Part shown: positions 10,284-18,918 of the stretch, in pieces | How positions within the stretch are numbered: the stretch's first letter is position 1 | Layout: each line of letters opens with the position of its first letter | Source of the DNA: Flavobacteriales bacterium | GTDB lineage: Bacteria; Bacteroidota; Bacteroidia; Flavobacteriales_F; PHOS-HE28 | Direction: 5' to 3' | DNA length: 64,000 nt | Assembly (NCBI GenBank): GCA_016717225.1 | Contig: JADKGB010000004.1 | Coordinates: 62,001 to 126,000, forward strand | Translations under genes and position numbers: made by a program | The notes under the pieces: generated by a model | Seen by the model: only the letters and a program-made list of their open reading frames with translations | What the model was told of the DNA's origin: nothing | Databases searched by the model: none

Positions 10284-13200
10284 ATGCTGTACCCGTGCTC
10301 GAAAAAACAGTCTCCGCACCTGAGATCCGTCTCGCTGCAAGTGGTATCGATGTGCTTGGTATCCTTGGCTCTGCAACCGACAGGGGTTCAAGCTCAGTCC
10401 GTAACAAACTACGCGTTCTCACAGACTGCGGGTACCTATACCAACATTACGGGCGGCACTGTTCTTATTTCCGGAAACAATTGGAACAACCAGGTCTTCT
10501 CGGTGACCCCTCTCACGGCTTTTCCATTTCTAGGCCAGAACCAGAACACGATGTACGTATCGTGCAACGGCTTTCTCACTTTCGGCACTGCTCCTGCGGG
10601 AAACAACATCACCCCTTTGAGCAATGGAGCAGGTTACATCGGAGCTATTTCACCTTTTGGGGCAAACCTTGTAGACAGGAATCTCCCGACCAGTGAGGTT
10701 CGTTGGCAAGAAGTAGGGAGTGAGATCATTGTTCAATGGCGCGATTGCCGGAGGAAGATCGCTGGCAACAACGAGCTGTTCAGCTTCCAAGCAAGACTCA
10801 ACACAACCAATGGAACGATCCGGTTCGTTTATTCAGCGGTATCCAACCTTGACAATTCCACGGCACAACAGCCCCAAGTCGGGTTGCGCGGTGCCAACAA
10901 CACATTCCCCGCCAACGTGAACGCACGGCTCATTGCCACCGGCGCAGAAACTTGGGCAACAACACTTCCTGCAACTGCGAACAGCAGCAAGTTGCGGTTC
11001 ACATCCACAAACCCGTCCAGGTCACCGGTTAGCGGACAGACTTACACGTTCACCCCCTTTTCTGTACTCCATCCGCGGTCATTTCGGCTGATCCCAGTAC
11101 AACCATCTGTTCTGGAATATCGGCGACCTTCACCGCAATACCCACCAACGGAGGAACGACACCGACCTACGCATGGACGCACAACGGGGCAGCCGTTGGA
11201 AGTGGCCCCACTTATACAAGTGCACTTCTTACCAACGGTGACATCATCGCCGTGACGATGACCAGCAACGCGGCGTGCGCAGCTCCCCTCACTTCCTTGT
11301 CCAGTGTGACCGTTACTGTGCTTCCCACCCCGATCGCTACAGCGATCGTTACCACGCCGATCCTATGCAATGGCGGCACTGGCACAATTACGGTTTCGGC
11401 AAACGGAGGGATCTCACCATATACCGGCACGGGCGTGTTTGTTAGTACCGCAGGCAAGCAGGAATTCATCGTGACCGGCGCGAACGGCTGCACTACCACC
11501 GCAACAATTATTCTCGGCCAACCGGCTGCTATCATTGCGACGGCTTCTGTTGTTTCCCTGGAAACCGGATGTGGCGCCAGCGACGCGACAGTAGCCGTTA
11601 GTGCATCAGGTGGCACACCCGGCTATTCTGGTATTGGAACCATTTCCGGACTAACAGCAGGGAACGCGGTATTCACAGTAACGGACGCGAACGCCTGCTT
11701 GGCAACAGCGCCCTTGACCATTCCCATACCCGATACCGATGGTGACGGCACAGACGATTGCGGGGATGAATGTCCCGACGATCCGAACAAAACGCTAAGC
11801 GGAGAATGCGGCTGCGATGTGGATGAAACAGACAGCGATGGAGACAGCGTGATGGACTGCAACGACAACTGCCCGAACGATCCGCTGAAAGTGAACCCAG
11901 GCACCTGTGGCTGCGACGCTCTGGAAACGGATAGCGATGGAGATACGTACGCAGACTGTGTGGATGGCTGTCCGAACGACCCGCTGAAGATCAGCGCTGG
12001 CGGTTGTGGATGCGGTGTCTTGGACAATGATACCGATGGCGATGGACTGCTTGATTGTATCGACCCTTGCCCTAACGGTGCGAACCCAGGCGCAGTCTGC
12101 GACGATGGCAACGCTGCGACGTCGAACGATATGATCAATGCCAGTTGTACCTGTGTGGGCACTCCAACAAGCCCTGGATTGATCCTCAGTTTGACCACTG
12201 ATAATGCAGGTGTGCAAACGAGTTGGGAGATCGTCCCATCGATCGGTGGTGCGGCGGTGTGCAGTGGCAGCAACTATGCTAGCAACACAACCTTCACGAT
12301 CGGTTGTCCGATCAGTTCCGGGTCTTACGTGCTCCGTGTCATGGATACGTTCGGCGATGGTCTGTGCTGTATGCAAGGCAATGGCGGATATGCGTTGAAG
12401 ATGAACGACGGTCGCCGCATCATAGACAACCTCGGTGACGGTGGATTCACCTACACCAGTTCCGTGGCGTTGGGCTTCGAACTTCCTCTTGGGCCGGACC
12501 ACCTTACGCCGAGCCGCTGCGACCGTGAGGACTATCTACCGAGCGATTTCATACAAACTGTTCCCAATGCAGCGGTTCGTGCACAGTATGGAATTGCCAA
12601 TGCGAACAGCGGTTACCAGTTCTGGTTCTTCGATCCAGATGGAGGATATAGCCGCCGGATGTTGGTAACCCATGCAACGAGCAACTACCTGTTCCCCTTT
12701 GGAGCCGATCGATGCAGTTACCTGCGGCTCTCGAGCATGACCACATCTCCCCTTCCGTTCAACAAGCTTCTCAATGTGCGAGTGCGTTCCATGGTGAACG
12801 GTGTGTACAATGCCTTCGGCTCCGCTTGCCGCTTGCGGATCGACCTACCTGGTCTCTGTCCAACAACACAACTTGTTGATGACACGAATGACCCCAAACA
12901 TTCATGCGGACTCACCAACGTATTGTTGGATGGAAGCCGCAAGTTGTGGGCAGTACCTGTAAGCCAGGCCACGAATTATCGTTTCCGATTCGTCGATGGA
13001 GGATACCAGCGGAACATCGTATCCAGCGGATCAAGTCTCCTGCTCACGGAATGGACACAGATGCCTTTGCAATATGGCGGTAAGACCTATCAGGTCAACG
13101 TACAGGTGAGCTACGACAACGGCGCGAATTGGTGTCCGTTCGGAGCAACATGCACGATCACCACAGCCTTTGCCGCGCCATCCAATGAAGACCGCCGCAT

Positions 13201-13486
13201 GGCGCTCGTTGTCGGATCCGATCCAAGTGCTCTGCGTATATGGCCCAATCCCACGGACGGTGACCGACTCAACGTGCATCTGGAAGGACTGTTCTCCAAC
13301 GAGGATGTCGTCCAACTGCGCATGATCGATCTGCAAGGAAGACTGATCATCGCCCGATCCATCCCTATCACCGATGACGACCTGAACGTGACCCTGGGCA
13401 GGGAAGACGGCCTTACCGCAGGCATCCATTTACTGACCCTGTCAACGGCAACTCGGACATGGACCGAACGCGTGGTTGTCCAATAA
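10284..13486 (+). CDS. Secreted TSP3-repeat protein with T9SS type A signal (one frameshift)
   Basis: This is the third paralog in the tandem. The signal peptide (hydrophobic core VVSMCLVSLALQPTGVQAQ) is followed by an N-terminal beta-rich domain similar to that of the second gene. The frame changes at about 11048-11062 in CACCCCCTTTTC, a homopolymer run. Past it an Ig-like domain (TICSGISATFTAIPTNGG) continues without loss into the frame that ends at 13486. The remainder holds another Ig-like repeat, four TSP3 units (11732-12095), the shared Cys-rich module (12166-13170) with GDGLCCM and TPSRCDREDYLPSDF, and a T9SS type A domain starting at WPNPTDGDRL. It is shorter than its neighbours because it has fewer TSP3 units. 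A single sequencing error is the simplest reading of the break. Confidence 0.82.
11732..12095 (+). repeat. Four TSP3-coding units of the third giant protein
   Basis: Four CP units (DECPDD, DNCPND, DGCPND, DPCPNG) are separated by Asp-rich loops of the DxDGDG type. They are more diverged than those of the second gene. Confidence 0.85.
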
Positions 13487-13500
13487 CGGGAACCCCTCGA

Positions 13501-14736
13501 TCAGCGAAAATCGTCGTACAGCAGGTATTTGGCACGGGTGCGTTTGAACGCATCCAGGCCTGGTTTCCAGGAAGCACGGATGGCTTCTTCGGGATCACCT
13601 CGTTCGATCGCCTTCCGCAAGGACTTACCACCAGAGAGCTTATCGAAGAACGGAACGAAGAAAGACTCTTTGTCGGCGCTGGCTTGATAGAACCCGATGA
13701 GCCATTGCAGATGCACAACGGGTTGTAGTCGTGAAATAAATCCTCCGTATTCCTGCAGGTCCATGCCTTTGCAGGGTTTGTCTTTGTACGGGGGATCCTT
13801 TGCACCGGAAATGGACCGAGGTGTAAAACCGTACGTACCGATGGAACTGCCTGGTAAACCGATGCACTGAAAAGGCTTGTCCGTTCCACGGCCCACACTA
13901 ACCGACGTCCCTTCGAACAAGCCCAGCGACGGGTAGAGATAGATCGATGCCATATTGGGCAAATTCGGTGATGGTTTTGTGGGCAGAGCGTAAAATGAAC
14001 TATGGCTGTACCCAATGCAGTTGATCACCTCGAGCTCGCATTTCACCTTACCCTTCAACCAGCCTTCACCATTGATCATGCGCGCATACTCGCCAATGGT
14101 CATTCCGTACACGATCGGAACAGGGTGCATGCCCACGAACGACGCATAAGCCGTGTCAAGGACGGGACCATCCACATAAAAACCGTTCGGGTTCGGGCGA
14201 TCCAATACGATCAATTTCCGGTGCTCCTCGGCGCAGGCTTCCATCACATAATGCAGCGTGCTGATGAAGGTATAGAACCTGACACCCACGTCCTGAATAT
14301 CGAACACCACGATGTCCACCTCGGCCAATTGGTCGGATGTTGGCTTCTTGTTCTTTCCATAAAGCGAGATCAGCGGCAGTCCGGTGCGCTTGTCACCTTC
14401 GTTGGCCACGTGTTCACCAGCATCCGCTTCTCCGCGGAAACCATGTTCGGGAGCGAAGACTTTCACCACGTTCACCTTCAATGTGATCAGCGAATCCACC
14501 AGATGTGTGGCACCGATCATACCGGTCTGATTGGTGACGACCGCGATCCGCTTACCCAACAACTGCGGCACATAGTTCAAGGTACGCTCTGCACCGGTAA
14601 CGATGGAAGGATCACTGGCCGGTATTTCCCGGGTACCTGATGCGGTTTGCGCCGGGATCTGTTCCCGGCAACCCAGGAGAACCAACAAGATGAGCGCGTG
14701 CCGCACCGCCAGGGCTACATTCGCCCGACACCACAT
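13501..14736 (-). CDS. NamZ-family (DUF1343) exo-beta-N-acetylmuramidase, predicted lipoprotein
   Basis: The protein of about 411 residues matches the DUF1343 family, whose Bacillus member NamZ removes terminal N-acetylmuramic acid from peptidoglycan fragments (family GH171). Recognisable segments are VVTNQTGMIG, VFAPEHGFRGEADAGEHV, VFDIQDVGVRFYTF, VLDRPNPNG and the glycine-rich SVGRGTDKPF. I chose the ATG at 14736, which gives a 23-residue lipoprotein signal ending in LLGC; a GTG at 14706 would give a 13-residue version. The longer open frame up to 14946 is a shadow of the divergent permease gene. It probably works in the periplasm in cell-wall recycling. It ends 14 bp from the convergent TSP3 gene. 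Confidence 0.85.
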   Translation of the reverse strand: MWCRANVALAVRHALILLVLLGCREQIPAQTASGTREIPASDPSIVTGAERTLNYVPQLLGKRIAVVTNQTGMIGATHLVDSLITLKVNVVKVFAPEHGFRGEADAGEHVANEGDKRTGLPLISLYGKNKKPTSDQLAEVDIVVFDIQDVGVRFYTFISTLHYVMEACAEEHRKLIVLDRPNPNGFYVDGPVLDTAYASFVGMHPVPIVYGMTIGEYARMINGEGWLKGKVKCELEVINCIGYSHSSFYALPTKPSPNLPNMASIYLYPSLGLFEGTSVSVGRGTDKPFQCIGLPGSSIGTYGFTPRSISGAKDPPYKDKPCKGMDLQEYGGFISRLQPVVHLQWLIGFYQASADKESFFVPFFDKLSGGKSLRKAIERGDPEEAIRASWKPGLDAFKRTRAKYLLYDDFR

Positions 14737-16333
14737 GGGCTTCGCGCACTTCATCGCTCGGCGGATCGTTCGCCCTGACGATCCCGGCAGATCAGGCTTA
14801 TCGCGTCCGATCGTCTTCATCGCGGTGCTTGGCATTGTCATCGGTATGGCGGTGATGATCCTCACGGTGGGCATCAGTACGGGGTTCCAAAGAGAAGTGC
14901 GTGCCAAAGTAACGGGCGCGGGATCGCACATCGAGATCGTGTCCATCGCGGGTGGCGATACGCGAGACTCTGAACGGATGCGGATCCAACAACCGTTTTA
15001 TCCATGGTTGGATACGGTGACGGGCGTTCGGCACATTTCGGTGTACGCCCTGAAGCCCGGCATCGTGGAAACGGACGACGAGATCCAAGGCGTGGTGGTG
15101 AAAGGCGTGGGCCAGGACCATGACTGGTCCTTCTTACAGTCGCATTTGATCGCGGGCGATGTTCTGTCGATACCCGACACATCAGGCTATGCGACCACGG
15201 TGATCAGTTCTTGGCTTGCACGGCGGCTGCAACGGGGCGTTGGCGACACAGTAACGATCTACTTGATCCGTGGGCGCGAAGAGATCCGTCCTCGCCGGTT
15301 CAAAGTGAAAGGCATCTACGAGACAGGCATCGAGAAGATCGACCACCAGGTCGTGTTCGTGGACATCCGACATATCCAGCGTTTCGCGCAATGGGGGCTG
15401 CAGGCGGAGATCAATGTTGGCCAGGTTGAAGAAGGCAGGTTCGTGGAACTGGAAGGAAAAGCGTTCGGCGGTGATCGCAATTACACTTACGAGTGGCCGG
15501 GAACCGCACTCCACGGGCCAGGTCCGCACCGCGTTCAACTATGGGACTGGCACAACCCTCACTGGCCTCCAACGGCTTTTGGCCAGCAGCCCAAGGACAC
15601 AACATTCACACTCATCGTAAGCGACGACGAAGGCACAATACCTGACACGGCATTGGTCCACATCATTCCGGACTCCACACGATTCGTGGTACACAGCCTT
15701 GGATCCGACCAAGTAGTGGAGCGCATCCGGGTGGAACGCGGTGGAAATGGCGGGAGCTATTCCAATTACTGCGGCGGTTTCGAAGTCGCTTTGGATGACC
15801 ACCGCGACCTGATCGCCATGGACGACCGCATCTACAAAGACTATCTCAATGAAGACCAGCGAACGATCACGGTGCGCGAGAAATTCCCGGAGATCTTCGC
15901 TTGGTTGGAGTTGTTGGATACGAACGTGATCGTTGTGATCACGCTCATGGTACTCGTGGCCATCATCAACATGACAAGTGCGTTGCTCATCATCATCTTG
16001 GAACGAACGAACATGATCGGGATCCTGAAGGCGCTGGGTAGCAGCAACGGTTCTATTCGCAAGATCTTTCTGATCGATGCTGCCTATATACTCGGCTTCG
16101 GTGTGGTGCTTGGCGACATTCTCGGCATTGGGTTGGGCCTTCTGCAGAAACTCACTGGTTTGGTGCACCTCCCGATCGAGAGCTATTATGTGGATGCGGT
16201 CCCCGTTGATCTTGACCTCTGGCCCATCGCGATGCTGAACTTGGGGACCTTGGTCGTATGCGTTCTCGCGTTGATCGTTCCCAGCCTGATGGTGAGCCGC
16301 ATAGCCCCGGCGAAAGCGATCCGGTTCGAGTAA
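14735..16333 (+). CDS. FtsX/LolC-type ABC transporter permease with extra periplasmic insert
   Basis: The 532-residue protein has the MacB/LolC/FtsX layout: a cytoplasmic start MGFAHFIARRIV, TM1 (about 24-46), a large periplasmic domain, and three C-terminal TM helices (about 395-425, 447-470, 490-520). The start motif resembles LolC/LolE, which extract lipoproteins from the inner membrane. The family is usually about 400 residues. The excess is explained by a PKD/Ig-like stretch at about residues 241-313 (YTYEWPG ... TFTLIVSDDEGTIPDTA). No ATPase gene is adjacent, so its partner is encoded elsewhere. The start codon overlaps that of the divergent NamZ gene by two bases. Lipoprotein release is a family-based inference. 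Confidence 0.8.
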   Translation: MGFAHFIARRIVRPDDPGRSGLSRPIVFIAVLGIVIGMAVMILTVGISTGFQREVRAKVTGAGSHIEIVSIAGGDTRDSERMRIQQPFYPWLDTVTGVRHISVYALKPGIVETDDEIQGVVVKGVGQDHDWSFLQSHLIAGDVLSIPDTSGYATTVISSWLARRLQRGVGDTVTIYLIRGREEIRPRRFKVKGIYETGIEKIDHQVVFVDIRHIQRFAQWGLQAEINVGQVEEGRFVELEGKAFGGDRNYTYEWPGTALHGPGPHRVQLWDWHNPHWPPTAFGQQPKDTTFTLIVSDDEGTIPDTALVHIIPDSTRFVVHSLGSDQVVERIRVERGGNGGSYSNYCGGFEVALDDHRDLIAMDDRIYKDYLNEDQRTITVREKFPEIFAWLELLDTNVIVVITLMVLVAIINMTSALLIIILERTNMIGILKALGSSNGSIRKIFLIDAAYILGFGVVLGDILGIGLGLLQKLTGLVHLPIESYYVDAVPVDLDLWPIAMLNLGTLVVCVLALIVPSLMVSRIAPAKAIRFE

Positions 16334-16364
16334 GGGATCAGGGATCACCGGACCGTGTCGAACC

Positions 16365-16372
16365 TACCTTCG
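16365..16372 (+). promoter_or_regulatory. Putative -7 element of the CBS gene
   Basis: TACCTTCG matches the Bacteroidota -7 pattern TAnnTTTG with one change. It lies six bases before the ATG at 16379, implying a leaderless or nearly leaderless mRNA. The same string precedes tatA. No convincing -33 TTG was found. Confidence 0.4.
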
Positions 16373-16378
16373 CGGCGC

Positions 16379-17734
16379 ATGAAGATCCACGACAACATTC
16401 TATCCACCATCGGCAATACGCCGCTCGTTCGCCTCAACCGTATCACCAAGGATGTTGCCGCTACGGTTCTGGCCAAAGTGGAGACCTTCAACCCCGGCAA
16501 CAGCATCAAAGACCGTATGGCGATCAAGATGATCGAGGATGCGGAGAAGGATGGCCGCTTGAAGCCTGGCGGAACGATCATCGAAGGAACGAGTGGAAAT
16601 ACAGGTATGGGCCTCGCGATCGGCGCGATCATCAAAGGCTACAAATGCATTTTCACTACAACGGATAAACAAAGCCGCGAGAAGGTGGACATTCTGCGGG
16701 CTTTCGGGGCCGAGGTGATCGTATGCCCGACCAACGTTGATCCCGAGGACCCCCGCTCCTACTACAGTGTTAGCTCACGCTTGGAAAAGGAGACGCCGAA
16801 CAGTTGGAAGGCGAACCAGTACGACAACCCCAGCAACGCACAGGCGCACTACGAGAGCACGGGACCCGAGATCTGGGAGCAAAGCGGCGGCAAGGTCGAT
16901 CACCTTGTGGTGGGTGTTGGCACTGGCGGCACCATCAGCGGAACGGCGAAATACCTGAAGGAGAAGAACCCGAACCTGAAGGTCTGGGGCATCGACACCT
17001 ACGGCTCGGTCTTCAAGAAGCTGAAGGAGACCGGCATTTTCGACAAGAACGAGATCTACCCCTACATCACCGAAGGTATCGGAGAAGACTTTGTTCCGGA
17101 GAACGTGGACATGGACCTCATCGACCACTTCGAGAAAGTCACCGACCGCGATGCAGCGATCTACACCCGGAAGATCGTGCGCGACGAAGGCATCTTCGTG
17201 GGCAACAGTGCGGGCAGCGCCATTGCGGGCCTTTTGCAGCTGAAGGACAATTTCAAGAAAGGCGAAGTCGTGGTGGTGATCTTCCACGACCACGGCACGC
17301 GCTACGTTGGCAAGATGTTCAACGATGACTGGATGCGTGAGCGTGGATTCCTGGTCGAGGAAAAACCTACCGCTGGCGATCTCCTGAAAGGCAAAGAATT
17401 GGGCTTGATCTCCGTGGAAGCAGATGAACCCGTGCTGATCGCGATCGAGCGCATGCGCAAACACAACATCGATCAAATGCCGGTTATGGAGAACGGCAAA
17501 CCCGTTGGTACCATCACCGATGCGCGCCTGTTCGATGCCATCTTGGAAGACGCCGAAGTGCGCCACCAGAAATCACGCGTGGTAATGGGCCCTGCCCTGC
17601 CGGTGATCTCTGCGGACAGCAAACTGGAAGATGTAGCGAAGCAGCTTGGCAATGGCTCGCCTGCCGTGCTTGTAGAAATGCCGAACGGCTTGGGGATACT
17701 GACGAAGCAGGATATTATTGGGAAGTTGAAGTAG
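16379..17734 (+). CDS. Cystathionine beta-synthase (PLP enzyme with C-terminal CBS pair)
   Basis: The 451-residue protein condenses serine (or O-acetylserine) with homocysteine or sulfide. The fold type II PLP enzyme fills about residues 1-330. The Schiff-base lysine lies in NPGNSIKDRMA, the substrate loop is GTSGNTGMGLA, and the phosphate-binding loop is GTGGTISGTAKYL. Two CBS domains (about 340-451) form the C-terminal regulatory part, as in cystathionine beta-synthases and unlike plain cysteine synthases. I chose the ATG at 16379 over the upstream GTG because KIHDNILSTIGNTPLVRL is the usual family start. Transsulfuration is the likely pathway, but cysteine synthase activity is possible. 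Confidence 0.9.
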   Translation: MKIHDNILSTIGNTPLVRLNRITKDVAATVLAKVETFNPGNSIKDRMAIKMIEDAEKDGRLKPGGTIIEGTSGNTGMGLAIGAIIKGYKCIFTTTDKQSREKVDILRAFGAEVIVCPTNVDPEDPRSYYSVSSRLEKETPNSWKANQYDNPSNAQAHYESTGPEIWEQSGGKVDHLVVGVGTGGTISGTAKYLKEKNPNLKVWGIDTYGSVFKKLKETGIFDKNEIYPYITEGIGEDFVPENVDMDLIDHFEKVTDRDAAIYTRKIVRDEGIFVGNSAGSAIAGLLQLKDNFKKGEVVVVIFHDHGTRYVGKMFNDDWMRERGFLVEEKPTAGDLLKGKELGLISVEADEPVLIAIERMRKHNIDQMPVMENGKPVGTITDARLFDAILEDAEVRHQKSRVVMGPALPVISADSKLEDVAKQLGNGSPAVLVEMPNGLGILTKQDIIGKLK

Positions 17735-17740
17735 GACCTG

Positions 17741-18085
17741 ATGGTCAAGCTCAAAGCAAGGTATCCAAGTGCGTTGCTTTGTGTCATCGCTTTTGTTTCG
17801 TTCATCGGTTGGCTCTGGTCAAAGTTGGTCCTTGTGAATGTCGCGCTTGATCAGAAATATCTCGAATCAGAGGACGCCGAAATACATGAACGCGCCATGC
17901 ATTGGGCTCAGTTCCGTTCATGCTTTGGCTGGGTGTTGTTCATTTCGTTGGGCTTGCTCGCGCTCATATTGTTCTATCGTTGGTTCATCCATCCAAGCTC
18001 GGGGGGCGGGGGGCGGGGGGGGGGGGCGGGCGCCCCCGGCGCGGGGCGGGGGGGGGGGGGCGGGGGGCAGCCCGATAGCATATGA
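17741..18085 (+). CDS. Small two-helix membrane protein, C-terminus unreliable
   Basis: The gene starts six bases after the CBS stop. About 85 residues read normally, with two predicted TM helices (about 10-32 and 66-86) and a charged linker between them. From 18000 the frame runs through a G/C-only tract giving a Gly-rich tail that is probably not real. I do not recognise a family. The real stop is likely lost in the damaged tract. Confidence 0.45.
   Translation: MVKLKARYPSALLCVIAFVSFIGWLWSKLVLVNVALDQKYLESEDAEIHERAMHWAQFRSCFGWVLFISLGLLALILFYRWFIHPSSGGGGRGGGAGAPGAGRGGGGGGQPDSI
18000..18068. other. G/C-only low-complexity tract, probable assembly artefact
   Basis: Across 18000-18068 the + strand holds only G and C, mostly G runs of 4 to 14 broken by single C, directly between two genes. 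Nothing else in the window resembles it. Such runs typify poly-G read ends or bad gap filling. True sequence here, including the end of the upstream gene and the promoter of the downstream gene, may be missing. Confidence 0.75.
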
Positions 18086-18886
18086 GAACCGTGACCGACC
18101 AAATGCAACGCACCGTCAAAGTGCCGAAGCACCCCCAGCGCATCATCTCCCTCGTACCCTCGCAAACCGAACTGCTCTACGACCTCGGCTTGGGGGGACG
18201 CGTTGTGGGCATCACCAAATTCTGCATTCACCCAGAAACCTGGTTCCGTACAAAAACTCGCGTGGGCGGCACGAAAAAGGTGGACATGGAAAAGATCCGT
18301 GCGCTGAAGCCGGACCTGATCATCGGCAACAAGGAAGAGAACGACCGCAGCGATATTCAGACTTTGGAACAGGAATTTCCAGTGTGGATGAGCGATATCC
18401 GGGACTTGTCAGGCGCGTTGAGCATGATCCAAAGCATCGGCGAGTTGACCGGAACACAAGACAAAGCGAACTCCCTTCATGCGGCGATCGGAGCAGGATT
18501 TGAAGGGTTGATCAAACGCGACCCACCGCTCACGGTGGCGTATTTGATCTGGCGCAAACCATTCATGCTCGCGGGCCACGGCACATTCGTGAACGACATG
18601 TTACAGCGCTGTGGTCTGTACAACGTGTTCGATGCCGATGATGCCCGCTATCCGGAGATCACGGCCCAAGGAGCTTGCAGAAGCCGCCCCAGACGTGATC
18701 CTGCTTTCATCCGAGCCCTACCCTTTCAAGGAAAAACACATCGCCGAGATCAATGGGATCTGCCCGGGAACTCCGGTGCGAGTGGTGGATGGTGAACTGT
18801 TCAGCTGGTATGGATCCCGTTTGCTGAAGGCCCCCGAATACATGAAAGGCTTGGTTGAAGGGCTGGCGGACGTTGTGAGCGAATAG
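18082..18886 (+). CDS. BtuF-like helical-backbone substrate-binding protein (one frameshift)
   Basis: The N-terminal part (RIISLVPSQTELLYDLGLG, VVGITKFCIHP) and ALKPDLIIGNKEEN match the periplasmic-binding domain of BtuF/FepB-type proteins for cobalamin or iron chelates. The frame breaks at about 18664-18672 (ATCACGGCCCAAGG). Dropping one G continues as PKELAEAAPDVILLSSEPYP to the stop at 18886, giving about 267 residues. No signal peptide or lipobox is visible from this start, so it may be cytoplasmic, as seen for some stand-alone family members, or the true 5' end may be lost in the G/C tract just upstream. No permease or ATPase lies nearby. Confidence 0.75.
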
Positions 18887-18902
18887 GCCGCACCTATTTT
18901 TG
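18873..18902 (+). promoter_or_regulatory. Bacteroidota-type promoter of the patatin gene
   Basis: TTG (18873-18875), 19 nt, then TATTTTTG (18895-18902) fits the -33/-7 pattern. The ATG follows at 18919. The -33 box lies inside the 3' end of the BtuF-like gene. Confidence 0.65.
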
Positions 18903-18918
18903 GTCGCCATTGCGCAGC

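Noticed and set aside
14737..14946. N-terminal extension of the NamZ gene to 14946
   Set aside because: It lies fully within the permease coding sequence, and the lipoprotein signal starts at 14736 or 14706.
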